This document shows positions 7,641 to 16,600 of a stretch of DNA of 39,644 nt, piece after piece. Every line of letters starts with the position of its first letter. Position 1 is the first letter of the stretch. Source of the DNA: Candidatus Methanoperedens nitratireducens (GTDB lineage Archaea > Halobacteriota > Methanosarcinia > Methanosarcinales > Methanoperedenaceae); the NCBI RefSeq assembly GCF_900196725.1, contig NZ_FZMP01000046.1, forward strand, positions 1-39,644, written 5' to 3'. A program made the position numbers and the translations under genes. The notes under the pieces are model-generated. The model was given only the letters and a program-made list of their open reading frames with translations. It ran no database searches and was not told where the DNA came from.

Positions 7641-9043
7641 GTTTTTCCCTCCCGGCTTTCTCCCGCTTTCACTTTTTCAAGGAACTCTTTGTGCCTGATA
7701 AGCGCAGCCAGCGCCTTAACCGCCCTCTCAGGGACAGGATAATTGGGTATGCAGCCGCTTTTCAGTATCTCCACGCCCTCCTCCTTGCCAGCCCCGCCCA
7801 TCCAGCATGAGATTATCGGCTTTTTACCCCTTTCCTGCTTGCTTTTCTTTATTAGCTCCACAACGGCTTCAGCCGGAGGTATCGCATTTGACATAAGAGT
7901 ATGCACGTAAATGACGATAATAGCGTCCACACTCGGGTCTTTGAGAAGCGCCTCTATAGAATCTTTATAAATTTTATACGAAACAGTCCCTGCAGTATCT
8001 ATCGGGTTTGATGTGGATGCGAACTCAGGGACGATTTTTTTGATCTGTTCCTGCGTCTCCTTTGTCAAATCAACAATATTGATGCCCTGCCTCTCGCATT
8101 CATCAGCAGCCACAATGGAGGCGCCGCCACCGTTTGAAAATATCGCAACATTATTCCCTTCAGGAAGCGGCTGGCATGAGAACGCAAGCGCTGCATCGAA
8201 AAGGTCATCGATATTATCGACCCGCAACACTCCTGCCTGCCGAAACGCCGCCGAATACACCTCATCAGAACCTGCGATGGAGCCTGTGTGCGAAAAAACC
8301 GCCTTTGCGCCTCTTTTTGACCTTCCTGTCTTGATTGCCACGATAGGTTTCCTGATGCGGCGGACTGCTTCTATAAACTGCCGTCCGCGCGTGATCCCTT
8401 CTACGTACATGGCTATAACGCCTGTTAACGGGTCACTATCCAGGTACTCAATAATATCAATGTCATCAACATCAGCCTTGTTTCCCGAACTTATCACCTT
8501 GCAAAGCCCTATCTCCGTATCTATGGTCCACTCTGCAAGAGCAAGACCGAGTGAGCCGCTCTGTGTAATAAACGAGATGGAACCCGGGACCGGGAGTTGC
8601 CCTATGATACTTGCATTAAGCCTTGCGGGCTCGTTTACAATGCCAAGCGTATTCGGCCCTATCATGCGCATTCCATACTTCCTTACTACTGACACAAGCT
8701 GTTTTTCAAGCTCCGCCCCGGCATTCCCGGTCTCGCTGAAACCCGCGCTTATCACGATCAACCCTTTTACGCCTTTTTCCCCGCACTCCTGCGCGACAGA
8801 AAGCACAGACTGCGCGGGTACGATTATCATCGCCATCTCCACGTCGCCGGGAATATCGAGCACAGAAGGATATGATTTCAGTCCCCGGACAACAGCTTCT
8901 TTAGGATTGACCGGATAAACGGCGCCCTTGAAACTGCTCAATATATTCTTCAATATCCGCCCTCCCCATTTAGATTCATTGCCGGATGCGCCTATTACGG
9001 CTATCGAGGCAGGCTCGAATATCGAAGAGAGCATTACATCCAT
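7637..9043 (-). CDS. ADP-forming acyl-CoA synthetase, alpha subunit
   Basis: The CoA-binding subunit, 468 residues. It has an N-terminal CoA-binding Rossmann domain (SIAVIGASGNESKWGGRILK near 13-32) and then succinyl-CoA-ligase-like domains with ITQSGSLGLAL. The phosphohistidine loop is FSHTGSIAGSDEVYSAAF, in which His takes the phosphate. The separate alpha and beta genes are typical of the two-subunit archaeal enzyme rather than the fused form. Its ATG overlaps the end of the amino-acid dehydrogenase gene (9034-9043), giving a three-gene operon. Substrate preference (acetyl, branched-chain or aryl-CoA) cannot be read from sequence; the dehydrogenase neighbour hints at amino-acid-derived acyl-CoAs. 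Confidence 0.93.
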   Translation of the reverse strand: MDVMLSSIFEPASIAVIGASGNESKWGGRILKNILSSFKGAVYPVNPKEAVVRGLKSYPSVLDIPGDVEMAMIIVPAQSVLSVAQECGEKGVKGLIVISAGFSETGNAGAELEKQLVSVVRKYGMRMIGPNTLGIVNEPARLNASIIGQLPVPGSISFITQSGSLGLALAEWTIDTEIGLCKVISSGNKADVDDIDIIEYLDSDPLTGVIAMYVEGITRGRQFIEAVRRIRKPIVAIKTGRSKRGAKAVFSHTGSIAGSDEVYSAAFRQAGVLRVDNIDDLFDAALAFSCQPLPEGNNVAIFSNGGGASIVAADECERQGINIVDLTKETQEQIKKIVPEFASTSNPIDTAGTVSYKIYKDSIEALLKDPSVDAIIVIYVHTLMSNAIPPAEAVVELIKKSKQERGKKPIISCWMGGAGKEEGVEILKSGCIPNYPVPERAVKALAALIRHKEFLEKVKAGESREGKT

Positions 9044-10143
9044 TCCCTGTATTTCATGGCACGCAGCACCCTTTGCTTTGCAATTCTGACCGCAGCTTCC
9101 CTGGGGTATGTTTTTTCGTTTTTTACCGCATCCAGTATCTCTTTTGTGTTCCTTGTAATAGTGCTTTTGATCCTTTCGAATGCCTGCGTCTCAGTCCCGC
9201 CGTGATACTCAACCGACGCTGTGATCACCCCGCCCGCATTAGCCACGAAATCCGGGATTACCAGGATTCCCCTCTCATGCAGCATCCTTTCTGCAGTTTC
9301 ACTGATTGGTATATTTGCACCTTCGATTATCAATTTTGCATCTACCACATCAGCATTGGCATCCGTTACTACATCAGGTCGTGCAGCAGGGACGAAAATA
9401 TCGGTTTTTATCATTAGCAGGTCGGTACTTTTCAGGACCTGACCGTCTTTATAATTTATCACCGAGCCTGTGGTATCTTTGATCCGTATCAGCTCCTCTA
9501 CATTCAGACCTGCCGGATTGTAGATTGTACCTTTTGAATCACTTGTAGCTATCAGCTTAACCCCCCTCTCTGCAAGAAACCGTGCAGTAGGTCTCCCTAC
9601 GTTCCCGAATCCTTCAATCGTCAGGCTTGCGCCGTTCATGTCCAGGGGAACATAATCCTTTGCTACCTCTGTGCATACCGCTACTCCATATGCAGTAGCC
9701 CCGATCTCATCAAGCGGGATTCCGCCAAGCTCAAGCGGCAGCCCTACGGCGCGTGATGTCTCGTCATAGATATATGCCATATCGCTCTCATCTGTGCCCA
9801 TATCAGGTCCGGGTATGTATTCTTCCAGGCTTTTTATCGCCCTGGCGAATGTCCTGATGACATGCTCCTTGTTAACGGTTTTCGGGTCTGCTATGATCCC
9901 CGATTTCCCTCCGCCGTGAGGAAGACCTGCCATTACATTTTTGTATGTCATCGCGCGGGCAAGCCTCCTGACCTCGGTAGCGGTCACATCAGGCGCCATC
10001 CGCACCCCGCCGATAGCAGGTCCGGCAGCCACGTTATCCACAACGACGATAGCTTTCATCTGCGTCCTGGGCTCGTACAAAAAAACAACCCTCTCAGGAC
10101 CGATTTCATCTGCCAGCTTGAATACATTTTCTGTGATATCCAT
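9034..10143 (-). CDS. Glu/Leu/Phe/Val dehydrogenase family amino-acid dehydrogenase
   Basis: NAD(P)-dependent oxidative deamination of an amino acid to a 2-oxoacid and ammonium, or the reverse. The 369-residue length and the N-terminal segment AAGPAIGGVRM resemble leucine/valine dehydrogenases more than the longer glutamate dehydrogenases. The two lysines of the active site are at residues 68 (MTYKNV) and 80 (LPHGGGKSGI), the numbering known for leucine dehydrogenase, and an Asp lies in GPDMGTDESDM. The nucleotide-binding motif GFGNVG, however, is glutamate-dehydrogenase-like, so substrate is open. It has ATG with GGGAG upstream and is first in an operon with the acyl-CoA synthetase genes. 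No 2-oxoacid:ferredoxin oxidoreductase, the missing middle step, lies nearby. Confidence 0.85.
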   Translation of the reverse strand: MDITENVFKLADEIGPERVVFLYEPRTQMKAIVVVDNVAAGPAIGGVRMAPDVTATEVRRLARAMTYKNVMAGLPHGGGKSGIIADPKTVNKEHVIRTFARAIKSLEEYIPGPDMGTDESDMAYIYDETSRAVGLPLELGGIPLDEIGATAYGVAVCTEVAKDYVPLDMNGASLTIEGFGNVGRPTARFLAERGVKLIATSDSKGTIYNPAGLNVEELIRIKDTTGSVINYKDGQVLKSTDLLMIKTDIFVPAARPDVVTDANADVVDAKLIIEGANIPISETAERMLHERGILVIPDFVANAGGVITASVEYHGGTETQAFERIKSTITRNTKEILDAVKNEKTYPREAAVRIAKQRVLRAMKYREWM

Positions 10144-10487
10144 GATATTTACTCTCCCTTTGATGCATAATTTTGTTTGAATAGTAAATAAAGCTGTTCA
10201 TGTTATCTAGAAGGGCGTCTTTTTCAGATGTCCGGTTTATCATACTTTCTGTCTCATAATTTGAGGAATGCGTCACAAACCCCGTACAAATGTAACGATG
10301 CCTGAGCACAGCGTTTTTGTATGCTATCGAAACTCTCTCCTTTTAGCCGTTCTATACATAGTCTATACTCTAAAGTTTATATCTAAAGTCTTATGGTAAG
10401 AGCAAGGTGAAAGCATTAAAATAATCAAAAACTGCTATAGGAATTTTTAATTTTAAGATTCAGAAATCTGCACTCCAACAATCATCT
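10144..10487. other. Intergenic region with promoter of the dehydrogenase operon
   Basis: About 340 bases without a convincing gene, lying between the 3' end of the TFS gene and the 5' end of the dehydrogenase gene (both leftward). The minus strand has GGGAG eight to ten bases before the dehydrogenase ATG and a weak TATA-like CTTTATTTAC roughly 40-50 bases upstream. Further out it is AT-rich with TATA-like words (10365-10385) but no structure I can assign. Confidence 0.45.
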
Positions 10488-10790
10488 CTAACTATACTCT
10501 CTCCACGTCTTCCCGCACTTCGTACACCTGAAGAACCTTACCTCGCTCTCATCAGCCGAGCGCAACTGCCGCAGCCACCAGTACGCTATGTCGTTGCCGC
10601 AGTCCTCGCATTTAGCTCTCGTTGTGGGCATCCCCATCTCGCGCCCTTCCAGTACTGAGACCTCGCGCTCTTTTCGCTCTGTCTTTGAGACAAAGCCTCC
10701 TTTGATTTCTTTTTCAAACCCGCATTTCCTGCATTTAAAAACGGTCTTTGCGGGCATCATCATGCTCTTGCATTTAGGACAAAATTCCAT
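10488..10790 (-). CDS. tfs: Transcription elongation factor TFS (archaeal TFIIS-like)
   Basis: It stimulates RNA cleavage by stalled archaeal RNA polymerase. The 100-residue protein has two zinc ribbons: N-terminal CPKC/CRKC (residues 4-24) and C-terminal CEDC/CTKC. The hairpin tip in the second ribbon, LRSADES, carries the Asp-Glu pair that reaches the polymerase active site. ATG at 10790 is chosen over the in-frame GTG at 10799 because GTGAT lies just upstream as a ribosome site. The gene overlaps the end of the Nudix gene by 17 bases and ends a Drg-Nudix-TFS group. Archaeal TFS paralogues can act as inhibitors; the intact DE tip argues for the cleavage factor. Confidence 0.93.
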   Translation of the reverse strand: MEFCPKCKSMMMPAKTVFKCRKCGFEKEIKGGFVSKTERKEREVSVLEGREMGMPTTRAKCEDCGNDIAYWWLRQLRSADESEVRFFRCTKCGKTWREYS

Positions 10791-11199
10791 TAATATCACT
10801 CTTAGCGTTTTCTATGATCTTATTATGATCAAATGCCAGTTTGGGTATTTCGTTCAAACCGAAAAGCCCTATATCTTTAGCATCTGAACCTGCCTTAAGC
10901 ATTCCGCTTCCTTTTGCAATATAACATATGGAGACCGCATGCCCTCTTGGGTCCCTTGAGGGATCGGAATATACACCCTGCAGCTTGATTATCTCAATAT
11001 CAAGCCCGGTCTCTTCCTTAGCCTCCCGGGCTACTGCCGCTTCAACCGTCTCACCCACCTCCACGAACCCGCCGGGAAGCGCGAAACATCCCTGGTACGG
11101 CGGGTTTTTGCGTTTAACAAGGACAAGTTTTCCTTTATAGATTATAAGCGCATCAACTGTCAGAAGCGGAGTTACAGGTTTCATAATTTCCTGAATCAT
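10774..11199 (-). CDS. Nudix hydrolase
   Basis: A 141-residue Nudix protein hydrolysing a nucleoside diphosphate linked to another group. The Nudix box is complete (GGFVEVGETVEAAVAREAKE followed by ETGLD, residues 43-66) with the metal-binding REAKEE core. The preceding ALPGG and the segment DPSRDPRGHAVSICYIA resemble ADP-ribose pyrophosphatases and MutT-like enzymes, but the substrate is not certain. The start ATG overlaps the stop of the Drg GTPase gene (ATGA) and its own end overlaps the TFS start, so all three genes are coupled. Confidence 0.92.
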   Translation of the reverse strand: MIQEIMKPVTPLLTVDALIIYKGKLVLVKRKNPPYQGCFALPGGFVEVGETVEAAVAREAKEETGLDIEIIKLQGVYSDPSRDPRGHAVSICYIAKGSGMLKAGSDAKDIGLFGLNEIPKLAFDHNKIIENAKSDINGILS

Positions 11200-12287
11200 C
11201 TCCTCAATATTATCGTCAGGATGTCATGATCATACAGCATATGGTCAAGACCTGCACGCTGGCCCTCATGTTTTGCAGACGTACCCCAGATCTGGGCATA
11301 CCTGAACCTGTTCCTGAAATCGCGGTGGAGCCGGTCGCATACATCCCCTATCGTGGAGCCGTCCCTGATTATCAGGGGCTCTTCCATATCGGCAGATTTG
11401 CCCTGGGGCTTCAGGTAAATCCTGATAAACCCGAGTTTATTATATATCAATTCTTTCAGTTCTTCGATATGAACCTTTTTATCTGCAGATATGAGCAGCG
11501 CATCAGGGAATCTCTCCCTGCATTCTTTGAGCGTATACTTATCCGCAAGGTCGATCTTATTGATGACCACGACCGCAGGGATATACTTCCTGTTACCCAG
11601 GATCACATCTATTAACTGGTCTATATTGATATTTTCGCGTATGACCACGTTCGCATTATGTATCCTGTACTCTCCCAGTACGGTTTTTATGGTATCTTCA
11701 TCAAGCCCCATGTCCACCGTGCTGTTTATGCTGACACCGCCTCTGGGTTTTTTCCTGATAGTGACATCAGGCGGTCTTGAATTGACGCGAATACCTGCAT
11801 CGTTTAACTCCCCGATGAGAACATCATGGTGCACAAGCTGGAAAACATCAAGCAGTATCAAAGCAAGGTCTGCATTCCTTATTACAGCCAGTACCTCCTT
11901 ACCTCTTCCCCTGCCGGACGCCGCGCCTTTTACAATACCGGGGACATCAAGTATCTGGATCGTCGCGCCCTTATATTCCATCGCGCCCGGTACAACATCC
12001 AGTGTGGTAAACTCATACGCCGCAACTGCCGATTCTGTACCTGTCAGGCTGTTCAGGAGTGTGCTCTTGCCAACTGACGGGAAGCCCACAAGCACGACAG
12101 ACGCATCCCCAGATTTCTTGACCGAGAAGCCTTCCCCGCCTGATTTTGACGAGGCTCTCTTCTGGACTTCTTCCCTTAACCTTGCCAGTTTTGCTTTAAG
12201 CCTGCCGATATGACCTTCGGTAGCCTTATTGTATTTCGTCCTGGATATTTCTTCTTCGACCGCTCTAATCTCTTCTTCAAGTGCCAT
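11196..12287 (-). CDS. Drg/Obg-family GTPase with C-terminal TGS domain
   Basis: Archaeal homologue of the eukaryotic developmentally regulated GTP-binding proteins, ribosome-associated GTPases. The 363-residue protein has an N-terminal coiled coil (residues 1-45), a P-loop GFPSVGKST (68-76), a switch region TTLDVVPG, the G3 motif DVPG, the G4 motif NKID near 243-246 and a C-terminal TGS domain. Length and order match Drg. The ATG at 12287 lies only 63 bases from the divergently transcribed peptidase gene. It leads the operon with Nudix and TFS, linking translation and transcription functions. Confidence 0.94.
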   Translation of the reverse strand: MALEEEIRAVEEEISRTKYNKATEGHIGRLKAKLARLREEVQKRASSKSGGEGFSVKKSGDASVVLVGFPSVGKSTLLNSLTGTESAVAAYEFTTLDVVPGAMEYKGATIQILDVPGIVKGAASGRGRGKEVLAVIRNADLALILLDVFQLVHHDVLIGELNDAGIRVNSRPPDVTIRKKPRGGVSINSTVDMGLDEDTIKTVLGEYRIHNANVVIRENINIDQLIDVILGNRKYIPAVVVINKIDLADKYTLKECRERFPDALLISADKKVHIEELKELIYNKLGFIRIYLKPQGKSADMEEPLIIRDGSTIGDVCDRLHRDFRNRFRYAQIWGTSAKHEGQRAGLDHMLYDHDILTIILRR

Positions 12288-12350
12288 TCGGCTCTAATAG
12301 ATATAATCAAAGCAAAAAGGATTTGGGTTATAAAAGCCTTTTTGGAACGA
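12288..12350. promoter_or_regulatory. Short divergent promoter region between Drg GTPase and M20 peptidase genes
   Basis: The 63-base spacer carries TATA-like sequences for both directions: TTATAAAAG at 12328-12336 for the rightward gene and GATTATATC (minus strand, about 12301-12310) for the leftward gene. Both are close to their ATGs and neither gene has a good ribosome site, so short-leader or leaderless transcripts are likely. The spacing is slightly tight in both cases, so the exact start points are uncertain. Confidence 0.4.
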
Positions 12351-13607
12351 ATGAAGGCATTATTTGAACACCTGGAATCCAAAACAGAGGAGACTATAAA
12401 AACGCTCGATGAACTTGTCCGTATCCCTACACAGGTTCCGCCGGGTGAGAATTATGAAAAAGCCGTAGAGGTTATGGCGGAAAAACTTCTTGACCTTGGC
12501 TTCGCGGTCGAGAAACTCATCATGCCCCGCGAGCTGTTCGAGAAGAAAAACCCCCGCCTTGCGCATCTAAAGGGAGAACGGGCTAACCTTTCGGCTGTAA
12601 AGGATATTGGCGCTGAGAAAACCCTGCTGATCAACACACACCTGGATGTCGTGCCGGCAAGTGCGAACTGGAGCGTTCCGCCTTATGAGGTAACAGTTAA
12701 GGACGGGCGCATCTACGGAAGGGGCGTGGCAGATTCAAAAGGCGGACCTGCGGCGCTTTTAAGCGTTCTTTCCGCAATGGAAGAACTTGATATAAAGCCG
12801 GAGTACAACCTGAATATCGCCCTGACAACAGACGAGGAGATGGGTCCCTATTCGGGTCTCTGTTATCTTGCCGATATCGGGAAGCTCAAAGCTGACTTTT
12901 TCCTGAGCATGGATGGGGACAGCGACGATATCACCATAGCCTCGAATGGCAACGTGGACTGGCAGATCGATGTTTTCGGGAAATCATTCCACAGCGGCAG
13001 CAGCTTCCTTGGAGTTAACGCAATAGAGAAATCCATTCCTGTGATGAACGGGTTGATGGGACTGAAGGCAGAAGTCGAGAAAAGGCGCTCTAAAGTGCCT
13101 GCCAGTATTGCAATAAGCCAGAAAACCGGGATTAAAACCCTCCTGCCTGTCCTTAATATCACCGTAATAAACGGCGGCGTAAAACAGAACATCGTGCCCG
13201 ACAGGTGCACCTTGAAAGGCGACCGGCGCTTTATTCCTGAGGAAAACTATGATGATGTTCGCAAGGAGTTCTCTGATGCTCTTTCCCGCGTGAAAGAAGA
13301 ACGCCCGGATGTTGATATTAAATGGAGTTGCGACATGATATATGGACCCATGCTTACGGACATGAACCATCCATGGGTGAGGGAAGTAAAGAGGGTTGCA
13401 AGCGAGATTGCGGGCAGGGATGTAAGGCTGGCAGGAGCGCAGGGGAGCCTTGATGTAGCTTATGCCGTTAAGGTTACCGGGCTGCCTGCGTGCTGCTTTG
13501 GGCTGGGAAGGAGGATGCAGAGCAATGCACATGCAGATGACGAAAACATCTTCGTTGAGGATATGGTAATGTATACTAAGTTCCTGGCAGGTTTGATTTG
13601 CAGATAA
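12351..13607 (+). CDS. M20-family metallopeptidase/deacylase (ArgE/DapE-like)
   Basis: A zinc amidohydrolase releasing an acyl group or cleaving a small peptide. With ATG at 12351 the protein is 418 residues; the open frame extends further left but would run through the divergent promoter and add a non-family N-terminus. The metal site is visible as THLD (His97, Asp99), VADSKGG (Asp128), TTDEEMGP with catalytic Glu162 and metal-binding Glu163, and a C-terminal HADDEN. A central dimerisation insert is present. It could be acetylornithine deacetylase, succinyl-diaminopimelate desuccinylase or a dipeptidase. It converges on the beta-helix gene, with six bases between the two stop codons. Confidence 0.88.
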   Translation: MKALFEHLESKTEETIKTLDELVRIPTQVPPGENYEKAVEVMAEKLLDLGFAVEKLIMPRELFEKKNPRLAHLKGERANLSAVKDIGAEKTLLINTHLDVVPASANWSVPPYEVTVKDGRIYGRGVADSKGGPAALLSVLSAMEELDIKPEYNLNIALTTDEEMGPYSGLCYLADIGKLKADFFLSMDGDSDDITIASNGNVDWQIDVFGKSFHSGSSFLGVNAIEKSIPVMNGLMGLKAEVEKRRSKVPASIAISQKTGIKTLLPVLNITVINGGVKQNIVPDRCTLKGDRRFIPEENYDDVRKEFSDALSRVKEERPDVDIKWSCDMIYGPMLTDMNHPWVREVKRVASEIAGRDVRLAGAQGSLDVAYAVKVTGLPACCFGLGRRMQSNAHADDENIFVEDMVMYTKFLAGLICR

Positions 13608-13613
13608 TCCTCT

Positions 13614-16600
13614 TCAATCTCTATTTTTCCCAATATACAGAAATGCAATTATGGCAATAAGAGCGAATACACCGATTATAAATGCCAGACTGACAGGCGG
13701 CGCATCTTCTGGAGGTATCCCTGTAACTTCAAGAGTGGATGTAGTCGCAGGTGTCATTTGCGATGCTGCGGGTGCCTCCGGCATCGATGCGTCTTTCACC
13801 CCGCTGATAGCGAAATGGGAGAATGTATCTGTGGTTGCTTCATAGTACACGTACGATTCATCCCCACTTATCCTGGTAGTATCAAGCTGCGTCCATTTGC
13901 TGCCATCCCATTTGAGCAACCTGATGTCGCCGGCTGCAAAATCGCTGTTGTTAAGCCATGAGTTCCCAACCCTGAACTTTATCACTGCCCCTTTGATCCT
14001 CTTTGAGCCTGCCCATATATTCAGGTTCTTATACACTGTCCCGAATGGTGAAACTGGAACAAGTTTTGATATGCCTTTTAGAACTTCTACTCTAAGGCTC
14101 ATGTCATTTTCGCTTTCCTTACCTGTAACATCTACCTCGTATATACCAAGCTCTGGTGTTGTGAATGTATAAACAACAGGCGTACCGGCGATGATGTTCT
14201 TTTCATGGTTTTCAGCCGCAGCTATATTGCCTGGAGGTTCTAAAGTTATCACACCTCCACCACCGCCGCTGCTGCCTGAGTTTCCGGCGCTGCTTGATGA
14301 AGTTCCGGCTGATGCGATCTCAGCGGCTAACGCAAAGGTCGAGAAGTGATTCAGGGTTACTTTAAGATAATCGGCAGTTGTATCTCTTTCGCCACCCAGA
14401 ACCTTTGGTCCTCCAATGGAAGTGTAATCCGGGTTAGGCATTATTCCGGGTCCCAGAGGTTTCCAGCGCTCTGAGTCGCCGGTTGCATTCGGGTTATACC
14501 AGTATATTTTCAGCGTTTGCTCGTTCAAATCTCCCGGGTCATCAGCATCCCCATCCCCGTTCATATCGAGGTCCGAAGCAGTATAATACATGGTCAGGTT
14601 TACAAAGTTAAGACTTACAGCGTCTATGCCGGTCACATTAACTTCAATATATCTTCCAATGGTTTTCTCATTCCGGTCAAGCCCGTAAACCGGGGTTGCA
14701 GATGTTGCATTTAATGCTGAAGCATCCGTACTGGCATTGATCTTCAGGATTACAGGAGCATTGATAGTTGCATTGAGTTCGATCGTAGAGTTCGTGATGT
14801 TCCGGGACTCATCCGGACTAATCTTTATGGTTTGATTTGCGTTTACATCTGTATTTACTATGATACTGGTGGAAGTCGTTCTTAAGAACGGGGCAAGAGC
14901 CAGATAGTCGGTATTATTGATGCTGGTCATATAGGATGAGTCGCATATCCCATCGGCGTTCGCATCGGCGCAGAGCTGTGAAAATCCGGTGCCATCAGGA
15001 TGTGCCCAGAAGTTGCCGCCGAGATAAGGTCCATCGATTATGTTGGAGCCTATAGTTCTGGTAACGTTCAAGCTGTTACTGCCACTGGCAACAGCATTAT
15101 TGGTATTATTGAAGTAATTGTTGTAGATGGTATTGTTTGAAGATTCTAAGTAAATGCCGAGGCTGTTATTAGATAGTCTATTGTTTTTTATAGTATTGTA
15201 CTTAGGTACAGGCAGGTAATTTGATAAGTTAATAGCAAGGGATTTCTGAGTATCGATGGCATAGCCTCCGATGATCTCTATGTTTTCTTCTTTTGCATAC
15301 GCCCCGGTAAACATATCAAAATCATAACTTCTGAAGCTCATAGTCTTAAAGTTCCATTCAATAGTTCCGTTTGGATACATTACGACCTGGAAATTTACTG
15401 GATTGGACAGGATGTCATAGCCATATGGGTATCCATCAGTGCGCGTAAAACCATACCACTCTACAACAACTTTATCCGAGAGATTGAATACGCCTAGGTA
15501 AGTCTTTTTTGAACTGAAGTAAGGGTCTTCTGAATCGCTTGTTATCAGGTCGCCATTGCTTGCAAATATGGCGTCCATGTTTCTGATGTGATACCCATTC
15601 TGATGTGTTCCGTAATTACCACATCCATACCAAAAATCGCAATCTTCATTGCTTTCTAGGAGTTCTATCAAACCGTTCGTATTGACAGAGATTCTTGTTA
15701 TGTTCCTGCCCATGAAAGGGAATGTGAACGGTAGCTCATAGATGAAATAACTATCACCGCCCTGCATAGTATAGTTGCCATAATCGTTTATGTAATCTTC
15801 AAGATTTGCTGTACTTGCAGTTGAGACATTTATATTAATAAAACGGAATGGTACTTCCTCAGCAACATACATGGCAGTTTCTCCGTAGATATGAATTCCA
15901 TAATTACTGTTCGAGTTTACGATATTATTTTTCAAGTTATTGCCGCCGGAAGAACCAAGTGACATTCCGATTGTATTTGAGTTCGCAGTATTATTTGTTA
16001 AAATATTGCCGCTGCTGTTGAGAAGGCAAATACCGCCGCACTGACCGTTTGAATTGGCTGTGTTGTTAGAAATAGTATTATTCCAGCTATTTTGTAAAAC
16101 CAGAAATCCCTCGCCCGAATTAATGGATACGTTGTTTTCGTTTATAATACCATTAAACGATTGGGTTAAAACAATCCCCTGCTCTGTGGTGTTATAAATT
16201 CTGTTGCTAATTATGCTGTTACCACTCGATGAGTCGCCTGTGAATATACCAGCGGTGCCGTTCAAAATTGTATTATTTATAAGCGTATTGCGGTTGCCGA
16301 AAATTAGATTGATTCCTTTGTAGGTGTTTGAATCCACAATGTTGCTGACCAGAGTGTTCGCGCTGGAAAAATCAAGGTAGATTCCGTTCTCGCTATTCGA
16401 GCTTACAGTGCTGTTGGCTAAGGTGTTATTATTGGAATAAAGAAAGTAGAATCCTGTATTACTGTTCGAGCTTGCTCTGTTATTAATCAGGGTGTTGTTA
16501 TCACTGCTGTAGAAGTAGACGCCATGGATTTCATTCAAATCCGCGGTATTATTATTTAAGGTGCTACCACTGGAACTATCAAAATAGATCCCATAGTCTC

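Noticed and set aside
8013-8918. 301-codon plus-strand frame opposite the acyl-CoA synthetase alpha gene
   Set aside because: Shadow of a strongly supported gene; composition is Ser/Thr/Pro-rich antisense sequence without any family motif.
12210-12350. N-terminal extension of the M20 peptidase
   Set aside because: The extension overlaps the divergent Drg gene and both promoters and adds hydrophobic sequence not seen in M20 enzymes; ATG 12351 gives the normal length.
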